From Cohnella hashimotonis (GTDB lineage: Bacteria > Bacillota > Bacilli > Paenibacillales > Paenibacillaceae), in contig NZ_JAGRPV010000002.1 in the NCBI RefSeq assembly GCF_030014955.1, positions 124,001 to 188,000 of the forward strand: DNA of 64,000 nt, written 5' to 3'. The notes beneath the pieces are model-generated. The model worked only from the letters and a program-made list of their open reading frames with translations. It had not been told where the DNA came from and did no database searches. Each line of letters opens with the position of its first letter. The stretch's first letter is position 1. Shown here piece after piece: positions 1-7,229 of this stretch. The position numbers and the translations under genes were made by a program.

Positions 1-2
1 AC

Positions 3-824
3 ATCCGCGCGCTCGAGACCGCGCTAGGCGCCCGCCTGCTGGATCGAAGCAGCAAATCGGTCGCGCTTACGCGCGCGGGCGAGATCGTGCTCGGGCATGC
101 CAGGGAGATCGGCATGCTGTACGAGCGGATGCAGGAAATGGTCGACGAGCTCTCGGGCAGCGTACGCGGCCCGCTGGCGATCGGCGCCAGCTATACGTTC
201 GGTGAGTATGTGCTGCCCCGTATATTGGGCGATTTGATGCGAGTCTACCCCGACGTCAAGCCATCCATCGCGATCGCGAATACGGCGGAGATCGCGGAGC
301 GTCTGCGCAGGCGGGAGCTCGACGTCTGCGTCGTCGAAGGCGAAGAGATCGGACCCGGGCTCGAGAGCAGGCGGATTGCGGGAGACGAGATGGTGCTCGT
401 CGCGGGAGCTGAACATGCGCTGGCAGGGCGGGCCGAAGCAGAGGCGGCAAGGCTGCAAGAGGAGGTCTGGCTGGTAAGAGAGCGGGGCTCGGGCACGCGT
501 GCGGCGACCGACCGGATGTTCGAGGTGTGGGGCATTCGCCCGAATCGACTGATGGAGCTGGGCAGCACGCAATTGGTCAAGGAAATGGCGGAGGCCGGAC
601 TTGGCATTACGCTGCAGTCCCGCTGGTCGCTGCGCAGGGAGCTGGCGATCGGCGCGCTGAAGACGGTTGCGGCGCCGGGCTTGCCTTTTAAAAGAAGCTT
701 CTATGTCCTGCTGCGGAAGGGAGAAGTGCGGACGCGAACGCTGGAGGCTTTTCTGGCGCAGCTGGAGGAGACGACGGCGCGGCTGATGGAGCGGAACGGG
801 ATCGACGCGCGAGACCTCGGCTGA
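3..824 (+). CDS. LysR-family transcriptional regulator (5' truncated by window edge)
   Basis: The reading frame is open from base 3, so the start lies outside the window. The first residues (IRALETALGARLLDRSSKSV) are the end of a LysR winged helix, including the LTRAGE segment that closes this domain in the family. The linker helix and the periplasmic-binding-like effector domain follow (from about GPLAIGASYTFGEYVLPRIL). Members bind DNA as tetramers and respond to a small molecule. The target cannot be read here because the upstream side is missing; the next gene downstream is on the opposite strand and convergent. The family is certain and the ligand unknown. Confidence 0.9.
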   Translation: MRALETALGARLLDRSSKSVALTRAGEIVLGHAREIGMLYERMQEMVDELSGSVRGPLAIGASYTFGEYVLPRILGDLMRVYPDVKPSIAIANTAEIAERLRRRELDVCVVEGEEIGPGLESRRIAGDEMVLVAGAEHALAGRAEAEAARLQEEVWLVRERGSGTRAATDRMFEVWGIRPNRLMELGSTQLVKEMAEAGLGITLQSRWSLRRELAIGALKTVAAPGLPFKRSFYVLLRKGEVRTRTLEAFLAQLEETTARLMERNGIDARDLG

Positions 825-895
825 TCGGCGGATCGGATGGGCGTGAAGGGGCCCTTGTGCCGCCGCTCGCTTCGGCCTCGCGCGAACGGCGCGAC

Positions 896-1537
896 TTATT
901 GCCCGCTCTGCTCCGCTATTTTCCCGAATGCCTTGACGAATTCGGCGGCCGGGTAGGCGCCGGACAAGCCGTACTTACCGTTCAGCACGAAGAAGGGAAC
1001 GCCCGAGATGCCCATGGCCGAAGCGCGTTCCAGATCCGCCTGAACCTCTTCGGCTCCGCGGCCTTCGTCCAGCGCCGTCTCGAGCGGGAAGGTCTCAAGG
1101 CCGAGGTCCGCCGCGATCTCGAGCAGCACTTCGCGCTTCGCGATATCTCTGCCGTATTCGAAATAAGCCATCATGACGGCGTCGATCCACGCTTCCTGCC
1201 GGTCTGCGGGCAAGATCGCGGTCAGGCGATGCGCCAGCACCGTATTCGGCATCCGGGTCACCCGGTCGAAGCGGAACGGCACGCCGACGGCCGCGCCTGC
1301 ATCGGTCACGCGCTGCAGCATCTCTTCGATGCGGTGCTCGCCGCCCATCTTGTGCGCCATCGAAGCGCGGAAGGGCAATCCCTCGGGCGGCAGCGAATGA
1401 TCCAGCAGAAAGGCGTGATAGCTTACGGTGACGTCCTCTCCGGATTCCGTAACCCACTGTTCGATCGCGTCGATCACGTTCTTTTTGCCGATTCTGCACC
1501 ACGGGCAGACCATGTCGGAGTAAATGTCGATATGCAT
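896..1537 (-). CDS. DsbA-family (FrnE-like) oxidoreductase
   Basis: A 213-residue cytoplasmic thioredoxin-fold protein with no signal peptide. The active site is C11-P-W-C14 directly after the first beta strand, the helical insertion spans about residues 40-150, and the fold closes with the cis-proline segment SGVPFFVLNGKYGLSGA. This is the pattern of FrnE/2-hydroxychromene-2-carboxylate-isomerase-like DsbA proteins, which act on protein or small-molecule disulfides. The frame stays open far upstream, but the start at 1537 is preceded by GAGGAG at a usable distance and matches family starts (MHIDIYSDMVCPWC). It is divergent from the aldo/keto reductase at 1691. The substrate is unknown. Confidence 0.88.
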   Translation of the reverse strand: MHIDIYSDMVCPWCRIGKKNVIDAIEQWVTESGEDVTVSYHAFLLDHSLPPEGLPFRASMAHKMGGEHRIEEMLQRVTDAGAAVGVPFRFDRVTRMPNTVLAHRLTAILPADRQEAWIDAVMMAYFEYGRDIAKREVLLEIAADLGLETFPLETALDEGRGAEEVQADLERASAMGISGVPFFVLNGKYGLSGAYPAAEFVKAFGKIAEQSGQ

Positions 1538-1690
1538 GAGCGTAAGCTCCTCGTCTCTATGAAGTTGGGGCGGGCGCAAGGCTTCGCCGACACTTTGAGT
1601 ATGCCAGATCGAACGGTTGCGATCAATGTGCGCGCCTCGTGTATCCGTGGTAACATGGCCTAAGATCAACGCAAAAAAGGAGTGGGCGGG

Positions 1691-2521
1691 ATGGGGTGGA
1701 CGAAGGCATCGGCCGTGGAGCTGCTGAACGGCGAACGAATGCCAAGGCTGGGGCTCGGCGTATGGCGGGCCAAGTCCGGCGCGGAAACGGAGAACGCGGT
1801 GAGGGCCGCGCTGTCGGCGGGTTACCGCGCGATCGATACCGCATCGCTGTACGGCAACGAAGCGGACGTAGGCCGGGCGATCCGCGATTCGGGCATCGCG
1901 AGGGACAAGCTGTTCGTCACGTCCAAGGTGTGGAACGACGAGCAGGGCTACGACGAGACGCTGCGCGCCTTTTACAGAAGCAAGGAACGGCTCGGCATCG
2001 GCGCGGTCGATCTTTATCTGGTGCATTGGCCCGTGCCCGGCAAGTACAAGGATACGTACAGAGCGCTGGAGCATCTGTACGACGAAGGCGAAGTGCGCGC
2101 CATCGGCGTCAGCAACTTCAAGATTCATCACCTGGAGGAACTGATGGGCGCGTGCCGGATCAAGCCGATGGTCAATCAGGTGGAGCTGCATCCGCTGCTG
2201 ACGCAGAAGCCGTTGCTTGAATTTCTGCGGCGCGAAGGCATTCAGCCGGAGGCGTGGCGGCCGCTTATGCAGGGACGGCTGGACCTTCCTTTGCTGGCCG
2301 AGCTGGGAGGCAAGTACGGGAAATCGCCAGCGCAGGTCGTGCTTCGTTGGCATCTGCAGCAGGAGATCGTCGTCATTCCCAAATCCGTGCAGGCGCGGCG
2401 CATCGAGGAGAACGCGGACCTGTTCGACTTCGCGCTCTCCGCAGAGGACATGGCCCGGATCGACGGCTTGAACGAGGATCGTCGCTTCGGGATGGATCCG
2501 GATCTGGTCGGGGGCGCTTGA
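1691..2521 (+). CDS. Aldo/keto reductase (AKR5-like)
   Basis: A 276-residue NADPH-dependent carbonyl reductase with the full catalytic tetrad: D49 and Y54 in the AIDTASLYGNE segment, K79 in SKVWN, and H112 in VHWP. The cofactor motif IPKS lies near residue 235. The fold is an (alpha/beta)8 barrel and the length is normal. The ATG at 1691 is chosen because AAAGGAG ends 8 bases before it; the in-frame GTG at 1682 would overlap that ribosome site. The usual EAWSPL segment reads EAWRPL. A role in aldehyde or ketone detoxification would fit the nearby thiol-redox genes, but this is inference. Confidence 0.92.
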   Translation: MGWTKASAVELLNGERMPRLGLGVWRAKSGAETENAVRAALSAGYRAIDTASLYGNEADVGRAIRDSGIARDKLFVTSKVWNDEQGYDETLRAFYRSKERLGIGAVDLYLVHWPVPGKYKDTYRALEHLYDEGEVRAIGVSNFKIHHLEELMGACRIKPMVNQVELHPLLTQKPLLEFLRREGIQPEAWRPLMQGRLDLPLLAELGGKYGKSPAQVVLRWHLQQEIVVIPKSVQARRIEENADLFDFALSAEDMARIDGLNEDRRFGMDPDLVGGA

Positions 2522-2591
2522 AGGCGCGTACGGCGGAATAGGGCGGGAAAGCGGGCGGCATGCTAAGTGTTGACCATGACTGGCCGGCCCC

Positions 2592-2626
2592 TTGACAGAC
2601 TCAACTGTAACTGTTAATATTACAGT
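2592..2626 (+). promoter_or_regulatory. Sigma-A promoter with overlapping inverted-repeat operator for the Rrf2 gene
   Basis: TTGACA (2592-2597) and TAATAT (2615-2620) are separated by exactly 17 bp. A perfect dyad, ACTGTAA at 2604-2610 and TTACAGT at 2620-2626 with a 9-bp centre, lies across the spacer and the -10. This is a typical repressor position. Binding by the Rrf2 protein encoded 26 bp downstream (autoregulation) is inferred. Confidence 0.75.
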
Positions 2627-2651
2627 AACCCGCCGGGAAAGGGGGCGCCGC

Positions 2652-3077
2652 ATGAATAGCGAATTTATTATTGCCGTACACAGTCTGGTCCTGCTCGCGC
2701 ACAAGCCGGACGGCATGGCGTCTAGCGAAGAGATCGCAGCCAATGTCTGCACGCATCCGGCGCGGGTGCGGAAGGTGCTCGGTTTCTTGCGAAAAAACGG
2801 CTACGTGACGACGCGAGAAGGCTCGGGCGGCGGCTACAGGCTCTGCATCGATCCTTCCGACATGACGTTGGCTGATATTTACCGGACGATGGCGGCCGGC
2901 GCGATCACGCCGAACTGGTGCAGCGGCAATCCGGACATGGACTGCATGGTCGGCTCCAATATGCAGGAAGTGATGAATTCCGTTTTCTGCGGCGCCGAGA
3001 AGCAGCTTGAGAGCTACTTCCAGGGGATTACGATCGGCCAGATGCTGTCGCGCATCAAGGCGTGTCAGAAGACGTAG
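2652..3077 (+). CDS. Rrf2-family transcriptional regulator
   Basis: A 141-residue Rrf2 winged-helix protein. The HTH (about residues 25-60, SSEEIAANVCTHPARVRKVL) is followed by the wing with GSGGGYRL, a family hallmark. Cysteines occur at NVC, RLC, NWC-x7-C, VFC and KAC, so thiol or metal sensing is possible, but the spacing is not the IscR/NsrR cluster pattern. The ATG at 2652 follows an AAAGGGGG ribosome site; an in-frame extension upstream would run through the promoter. It is followed 147 bp later by thioredoxin, which suggests redox control. YwnA/SaiR-like function is only a guess. Confidence 0.9.
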   Translation: MNSEFIIAVHSLVLLAHKPDGMASSEEIAANVCTHPARVRKVLGFLRKNGYVTTREGSGGGYRLCIDPSDMTLADIYRTMAAGAITPNWCSGNPDMDCMVGSNMQEVMNSVFCGAEKQLESYFQGITIGQMLSRIKACQKT

Positions 3078-3223
3078 GCAAGGGTAAAGTTCGTTGTGCG
3101 CTCCGCGCATGGCGAGGGCGGCTGTCGCAGGATGGAGCGGACCGGAGCATAGCGCTTCGTCGTCCGATCATCATATAGGAACGATATGCACAATTCATTT
3201 AACCTCTGAAGGAGTGGATTACG

Positions 3224-3535
3224 ATGGCCGTAGTCGTAACGAAGGACAACTTTAACGAGACCGTTAGCGAAGGCGTGTCTCTGCTTGATTTCTGGGCGCC
3301 ATGGTGCGGACCTTGCAAGATGCAGCTCCCGATCGTCGAGGAGCTGTCGTCCGAGCTGCAAGGCACGGCGACGATCGCCAAGGTCAACGTCGACGAGCAG
3401 CCCGAGCTGGCTTCCCAATTCGGCGTCATGAGCATCCCGACCCTGATCCTGTTCAAGGACGGCCAACCGGTCGACAAGCTGGTCGGTCTGCAAAGCAAGG
3501 ATTCCCTGAAGGCAAAGATTCAAAACCAGCTCTAA
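3224..3535 (+). CDS. trxA: Thioredoxin
   Basis: A 103-residue classical thioredoxin. The active site is W27-C28-G29-P30-C31 and the cis-proline is P72 in SIPTL. It reduces cytoplasmic protein disulfides using electrons from thioredoxin reductase, which is not in this window. GAAGGAG stands 9 bases before the ATG. The gene has its own strong terminator downstream and looks monocistronic, although it could also receive transcription from the Rrf2 gene. Confidence 0.96.
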   Translation: MAVVVTKDNFNETVSEGVSLLDFWAPWCGPCKMQLPIVEELSSELQGTATIAKVNVDEQPELASQFGVMSIPTLILFKDGQPVDKLVGLQSKDSLKAKIQNQL

Positions 3536-3551
3536 TAAAGCCTGCAACGCG

Positions 3552-3590
3552 AACAAGCACCGCGTCCTCGGACGCGGTGCTTGTTTTTTG
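3552..3590 (+). terminator. Intrinsic terminator of trxA
   Basis: A GC-rich stem of about 15 bp (arms 3552-3567 and 3570-3585, with AAGCACCGCGTC pairing to GACGCGGTGCTT) is followed by a T run at 3584-3589. Confidence 0.92.
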
Positions 3591-3712
3591 TGACCAGGTC
3601 AGGAAGTGTGAAATACGAGCCGGCTTGCTCTTCTTTTTAACCATGCGGCGGCGATTCGTGACTGGTTAGCGTTCAATCGGCGTGTCGGAGCGGTTCAATG
3701 GTCTTTGGCGTC

Positions 3713-3900
3713 GAAAATAACTGCATTTTTACATTTATTATCTGTCGACCAACGTCGCTTGATAAAATACCTGCAAATGTGCAGGTAAATTCAATGCAAA
3801 AGCCGGAAATGGAGCCGATGAAGGAAAATAGATGCGTTTTTGCATCTATCCTTTTTAAACGGGCGAACATCGGCGAAAATAGATGTATTTTTGCAGGCGT
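3713..3900. repeat. Imperfect tandem array of palindromic units (period about 50-61 bp)
   Basis: Four units begin with an AAAATA box (3714, 3764, 3825, 3876; steps 50, 61, 51) followed by a TGC/GCA hairpin core. The third unit has GATGC-(G)TTTTT-GCATC and the second has CCTGCA-AATG-TGCAGG. The array is AT-richer than its surroundings. It lies between the 3' ends of convergent genes. Bases 3591-3712 show nothing recognisable. Confidence 0.65.
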
Positions 3901-4019
3901 TACGAGGAAAGAACAACGCGGGCGGACGATAGCCCAGCCGGAAAGGGCGTCAGTGCGAGCTCCGGACTACCTTGGCGACTTTTCTTGCCGCTCGTACCCG
4001 CGCGTCCCTTCTTGTCGTG

Positions 4020-4724
4020 CTAGATCGTCCACTGTGCATGCGTGAGGGCGACCAGCCGCCAGTCGCTGCCGTCCTGGACGAACGTGAGGATAAGGCTCTC
4101 CCAATCCATGCCGTCGGCAGAGGCGTCGAAGCCGGGGAAGTGAAATTCCACGAAGGACGAGCCCGCGTACGTATCCTGTCCGTTGTATACCGTATTGCCT
4201 TTGCCTACCAGCTTGTTCGCCGACACCGAGGGAGCGGTATCGAAGTCCTTGTCGTAAACGAACTTGTCGAAGTAATCGCGGAAGGACAGCTCGATCGGAT
4301 CGCCGCTGCCGTCCGCCGTACCCCATTTGATCTTGTCCGGGCTCTTGAAGGAAGGCAAAGCCTCGGGCTTGAATATTTGATCCGCTTCCGTCATCGCTGC
4401 ATAGGGCGAGAAGCGAAGCCCGAGCTTCGGATCGATCCACGAGGCGAGGCGCTTCAAGTCGCGGTCGCGGAGCGCCTCGACGACGTCCTTGGCCGCGACG
4501 GACAGCGCTCTTTGGGAATCGGACGGAGCGGCAGGGGCCGACGAGGCCGAAGATGCCGTCGCCGGGGCGCCCTCGGACGGTGTCGATTCGGACTGCGATG
4601 CGACGGCAGTGCCCGAAGCCGCCGAAGGAGCGGCGGCATTGCGATCGTCCTTGCCTCCGCCGCATCCGGCCAGCAGCGCCACTGCGAGCAGCGCAGCTAA
4701 GTATGGGAGCATCCTGGATTTCAT
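4020..4724 (-). CDS. Putative lipoprotein of unknown function
   Basis: A 234-residue protein with a type II signal peptide: positively charged start, hydrophobic core and lipobox LLAGC with the lipidated cysteine at residue 21. A Ser/Ala/Pro-rich linker spans about residues 30-72. A globular domain from about 75 to 234 has the pattern of DUF-type stress lipoproteins (KDVVEALRDRDLKRLASWIDPKLGLRFSPYA at its start, of which only the general shape is used here). It is divergent from the methionine-rich lipoprotein gene, with a 260-bp shared upstream region. It should be anchored on the outer face of the cytoplasmic membrane. No function is recognised. Confidence 0.8.
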   Translation of the reverse strand: MKSRMLPYLAALLAVALLAGCGGGKDDRNAAAPSAASGTAVASQSESTPSEGAPATASSASSAPAAPSDSQRALSVAAKDVVEALRDRDLKRLASWIDPKLGLRFSPYAAMTEADQIFKPEALPSFKSPDKIKWGTADGSGDPIELSFRDYFDKFVYDKDFDTAPSVSANKLVGKGNTVYNGQDTYAGSSFVEFHFPGFDASADGMDWESLILTFVQDGSDWRLVALTHAQWTI

Positions 4725-4922
4725 GATGTAATAACCTCCTAGAAGAGATACGGAATTTAGCTCTTTTTTAAATTCGTATATCTTAGACGCAAAATGTCGC
4801 CGGATGTTCCGGTGCGCTAGAAGGAAATTGCGTGAGTGAACGCTAGGAAATCACAGGGAATCGACAGCTTGGCCGGTCGTAATGCTTCTGTAAGAATCTT
4901 TTAATCTTTTATTTGAAAATCG

Positions 4923-4965
4923 GTTAGCGGTTCGTTAGCCCCGGGCGGTACCTTGAGACTATAAC
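4923..4965 (+). promoter_or_regulatory. Putative response-regulator box and promoter for the Met-rich lipoprotein
   Basis: GTTAGC is repeated directly at 4923-4928 and 4934-4939, an 11-bp period typical of OmpR/PhoB-class binding sites. A -10-like TATAAC is at 4960-4965, and no good -35 is present at the expected place, which fits activator dependence. The regulator encoded at 5428 is the natural candidate; this is inferred. Confidence 0.5.
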
Positions 4966-4986
4966 GTGTCAAGGAGGCGATTCATC

Positions 4987-5364
4987 ATGAAAGAATCAGG
5001 GCTACGAAAAACGGGCAAGGCGCTCTGCCTGCTGCTCTCGGTTGTCGGGCTGGCGGCTGCGGTGGCGGGATGCGGGACGGACAACGCGAACGACAATCCG
5101 CCGATGCCGACGGCGAGCATGAAGGACGGCGGCATGATGTCGCCGGAGGCGAGCATGAAGGACGATGGCATGATGTCGCCGGAGGCAAGCATGAAGGACG
5201 ATGGCATGATGTCGCCGGAGGTGAGCATGAAGGACAGCGGCATGATGTCGCCAGAGGCAAGCATGAAGGACGGCGGCATGATGTCGCCGGAGGCAAGCAT
5301 GAAGGACGATAGCATGATGTCGCCGGAGGTGAGCATGAAGGACAGCGGCATGGGCGAGAAGTAA
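4987..5364 (+). CDS. Methionine-rich repeat lipoprotein
   Basis: A 125-residue lipoprotein with lipobox AVAGC (cysteine at residue 29). The mature part is almost entirely seven copies of a 13-residue repeat of the form (A/V)SMKDxxMMSPE, the last one cut short. I count 21 methionines in about 97 mature residues, with regular Asp/Lys/Ser. AAGGAGG lies 9 bases before the ATG at 4987. Such proteins bind Cu(I)/Ag(I) or act as sacrificial methionine pools for hypohalous acids. The downstream two-component system and MsrP-like enzyme favour the second role (inference; see findings). No histidine is present, unlike SilE-type metal carriers. Confidence 0.85.
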   Translation: MKESGLRKTGKALCLLLSVVGLAAAVAGCGTDNANDNPPMPTASMKDGGMMSPEASMKDDGMMSPEASMKDDGMMSPEVSMKDSGMMSPEASMKDGGMMSPEASMKDDSMMSPEVSMKDSGMGEK

Positions 5365-5389
5365 GTGCAAATATTTCGCCGCTCGGCTG

Positions 5390-5398
5390 TGCTATAAT
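5390..5398 (+). promoter_or_regulatory. Extended -10 promoter before the response regulator
   Basis: TGCTATAAT (TG at 5390-5391, TATAAT at 5393-5398) is a full extended -10, 30 bp before the ATG. It would allow regulator expression independently of the lipoprotein gene. No terminator separates the two genes. Confidence 0.6.
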
Positions 5399-5427
5399 CT
5401 GGGTATTCGGATGAAGGAGAGATAGGG

Positions 5428-6141
5428 ATGGCGGCAACGGTGCTGGTCGCGGACGACGAGCGGGATATTACCGACGTCTGCCGAAGATACCTGGAGCGCG
5501 AAGGGTTCGAAGTGCTGGTCGCGGACGACGGCGATCAGGCGTTGCGGCTCTGGCGGTCGAGACGCCCGGATCTGCTCGTGCTGGATCTCATGATGCCGGG
5601 CATGTCGGGTTGGGACGTCTGCACCGCCGTTCGTGACGAAGAGGACGTGCCGATCATCATGCTGACCGCCAGGGGAGAGGAGAGCGATCGCCTGCTCGGC
5701 TTGACGATCGGAGCGGACGATTACTTGACCAAGCCGTTCAGTCCCCGCGAGCTTGTCCTTCGCGTGCGCAACATTTTGCGCCGCGCGGCGCCTCCCGCGG
5801 AATCCGCCGACAAGCCTGCGTTAAGGGAGGAGGGCCTTCACTTCGAAGGCCTTTCCCTGTATCCTGCCTCGCGGAGGGTGAAGGCAGGCGGACGGGACGT
5901 GGAGCTTACGGCCACCGAGTTCGACCTCCTCGAATGGTTCGCGCGCCATCCGGGCCAGGTCTTTTCAAGAAGCCAGCTGCTGAGCCGGGTGTGGGACATC
6001 GCGTTCGAAGGCGATTCGACTACGGTCACCGTGCACATGCGCAGGCTAAGGGAGAAGATCGAGCCGAACCCCTCCAAGCCGTCATGGCTCAAAACGGTAT
6101 GGGGCATCGGCTACCGGTTCGAAGGGCAGCCCGTCGAATGA
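5428..6141 (+). CDS. OmpR/PhoB-family response regulator
   Basis: A 237-residue protein. The receiver domain (1-120) has the acidic pair D9/D10, the phospho-acceptor D53 in VLDLMMPG, T80 and K102 in TKPF. The winged-helix DNA-binding domain (about 135-235) ends in the standard TVWGIGYRFE. It is followed directly by its kinase with an ATGA start/stop overlap, so the two are coupled. Placement between a methionine-rich lipoprotein and an MsrQP fusion resembles E. coli HprR(YedW)-HprS(YedV) next to msrPQ. The likely target is the direct repeat at 4923-4939. Confidence 0.95.
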   Translation: MAATVLVADDERDITDVCRRYLEREGFEVLVADDGDQALRLWRSRRPDLLVLDLMMPGMSGWDVCTAVRDEEDVPIIMLTARGEESDRLLGLTIGADDYLTKPFSPRELVLRVRNILRRAAPPAESADKPALREEGLHFEGLSLYPASRRVKAGGRDVELTATEFDLLEWFARHPGQVFSRSQLLSRVWDIAFEGDSTTVTVHMRRLREKIEPNPSKPSWLKTVWGIGYRFEGQPVE

Positions 6142-7226
6142 AGGGCCGGACGGTAAGGCTTCGCACCTATCTCCTAATTTCCAACGCAGTCAGTCTGTTC
6201 GCTATTTTAGCCGTCTTGTTCTATTGCTACAGCCGCATGCTGCTTAGCGCGCCGACGTTCGTCTGGCTGGGCGGGGCCACGCTGCTGGCCGGCGGCGTAT
6301 CGTTCGTCCTTCACTTGGCGCTGATCGTGCCGCTTGCTCGCGCGGCGAATCAGATCGGGGAAGCATCCGGCAAGATCGCTTCGGGCGTGCTCGGCACGGA
6401 GGTGCCCATCGTGGGGCCGGCCGAGTTCCGCCTCCTGGCGGAGCGGTTCAACGCAATGAGCCGTCGGCTAAAAACCAGCTTCGAGGACGTGACAAGGTCC
6501 GAGACTTCGCGCAGGGAGCTCGTGGCGAACGTCGCGCACGACCTGCGAACGCCGCTCGCGCTGCTTCAGTCTCACTCCGAGGCGCTGCTCGACGGAGTCG
6601 TCGAAGACGAGGCCGCGCGCGGCGATTACCTGCAGGTGATCCGGAAGGAATCGATAAGGCTCGGGCGCTTGGTCCAGGATCTGTTCGATCTGTCGAAGCT
6701 GGACGCCGGTGCGGACCCCTTCGAGCCTCGGCCTGTTGCCCTTGAGGATGTGCTGATCGATACGCTGAACGTCTACAGACCCAAGCTGGAGGAGAAAAAC
6801 CTGGAGGTGGTCGTGCGCCTTCCCGAGCCGTCACCGGTCGTGTGGGGCGTCGAGCACGAGCTGCGACGGATCGCGGCCAATTTGCTCGACAACGCGATCC
6901 GTCACTCCCCGAACGGGGGGAGCATCGAATGGTGCGCGGCGATCGAAGACGGGGGCATGGTCTCGATCGCGCTCAGGGACGACGGAGACGGCGTGCCGGA
7001 GGAAGAGCGGGACCGGATTTTCGAGCGGTTTTATCGGTCGGATCGGAGCAGGCGGCGCGAGAGCGGAGGCGCCGGTCTCGGCCTCGCGATCGCCAAGTCG
7101 CTGGCGGAGCGTCACGGCGGCGAGATCGGCGTAGCGCCTGCGGGGGACAGAGGAAGCGAATTTCGATTTACGCTGAAGCTGGCCGACGCCGGAAGCGGTG
7201 CGGCCCTCGACGGAGGAGGGACGTAG
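6138..7226 (+). CDS. Sensor histidine kinase
   Basis: A 362-residue kinase whose ATG overlaps the regulator stop (ATGA). Two transmembrane helices (about 10-32 and 42-65) are separated by only about ten residues, so there is almost no extracellular sensor. HAMP follows (65-120), then HisKA with H134 in NVAHDLRTPL, and the ATPase domain with LLDNAIRHS, GDGVPEEERDRIF and GGAGLGLAIA. The near absence of an external loop suggests sensing within the membrane or through a partner. The upstream part of the open frame (from 5934) lies inside the regulator gene and is rejected. Confidence 0.95.
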   Translation: MKGRTVRLRTYLLISNAVSLFAILAVLFYCYSRMLLSAPTFVWLGGATLLAGGVSFVLHLALIVPLARAANQIGEASGKIASGVLGTEVPIVGPAEFRLLAERFNAMSRRLKTSFEDVTRSETSRRELVANVAHDLRTPLALLQSHSEALLDGVVEDEAARGDYLQVIRKESIRLGRLVQDLFDLSKLDAGADPFEPRPVALEDVLIDTLNVYRPKLEEKNLEVVVRLPEPSPVVWGVEHELRRIAANLLDNAIRHSPNGGSIEWCAAIEDGGMVSIALRDDGDGVPEEERDRIFERFYRSDRSRRRESGGAGLGLAIAKSLAERHGGEIGVAPAGDRGSEFRFTLKLADAGSGAALDGGGT

Positions 7227-7229
7227 AAG

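Noticed and set aside
896..2752. 618-residue version of the DsbA-like protein
   Set aside because: The extra 400 residues lie opposite the aldo/keto reductase and Rrf2 genes. A good ribosome site and the family start are at 1537.
4987..5364. SilE/PcoE-type silver or copper carrier as primary call
   Set aside because: Those proteins use His together with Met. This repeat has no histidine and its neighbours are methionine-repair genes. Metal binding is kept as an alternative.
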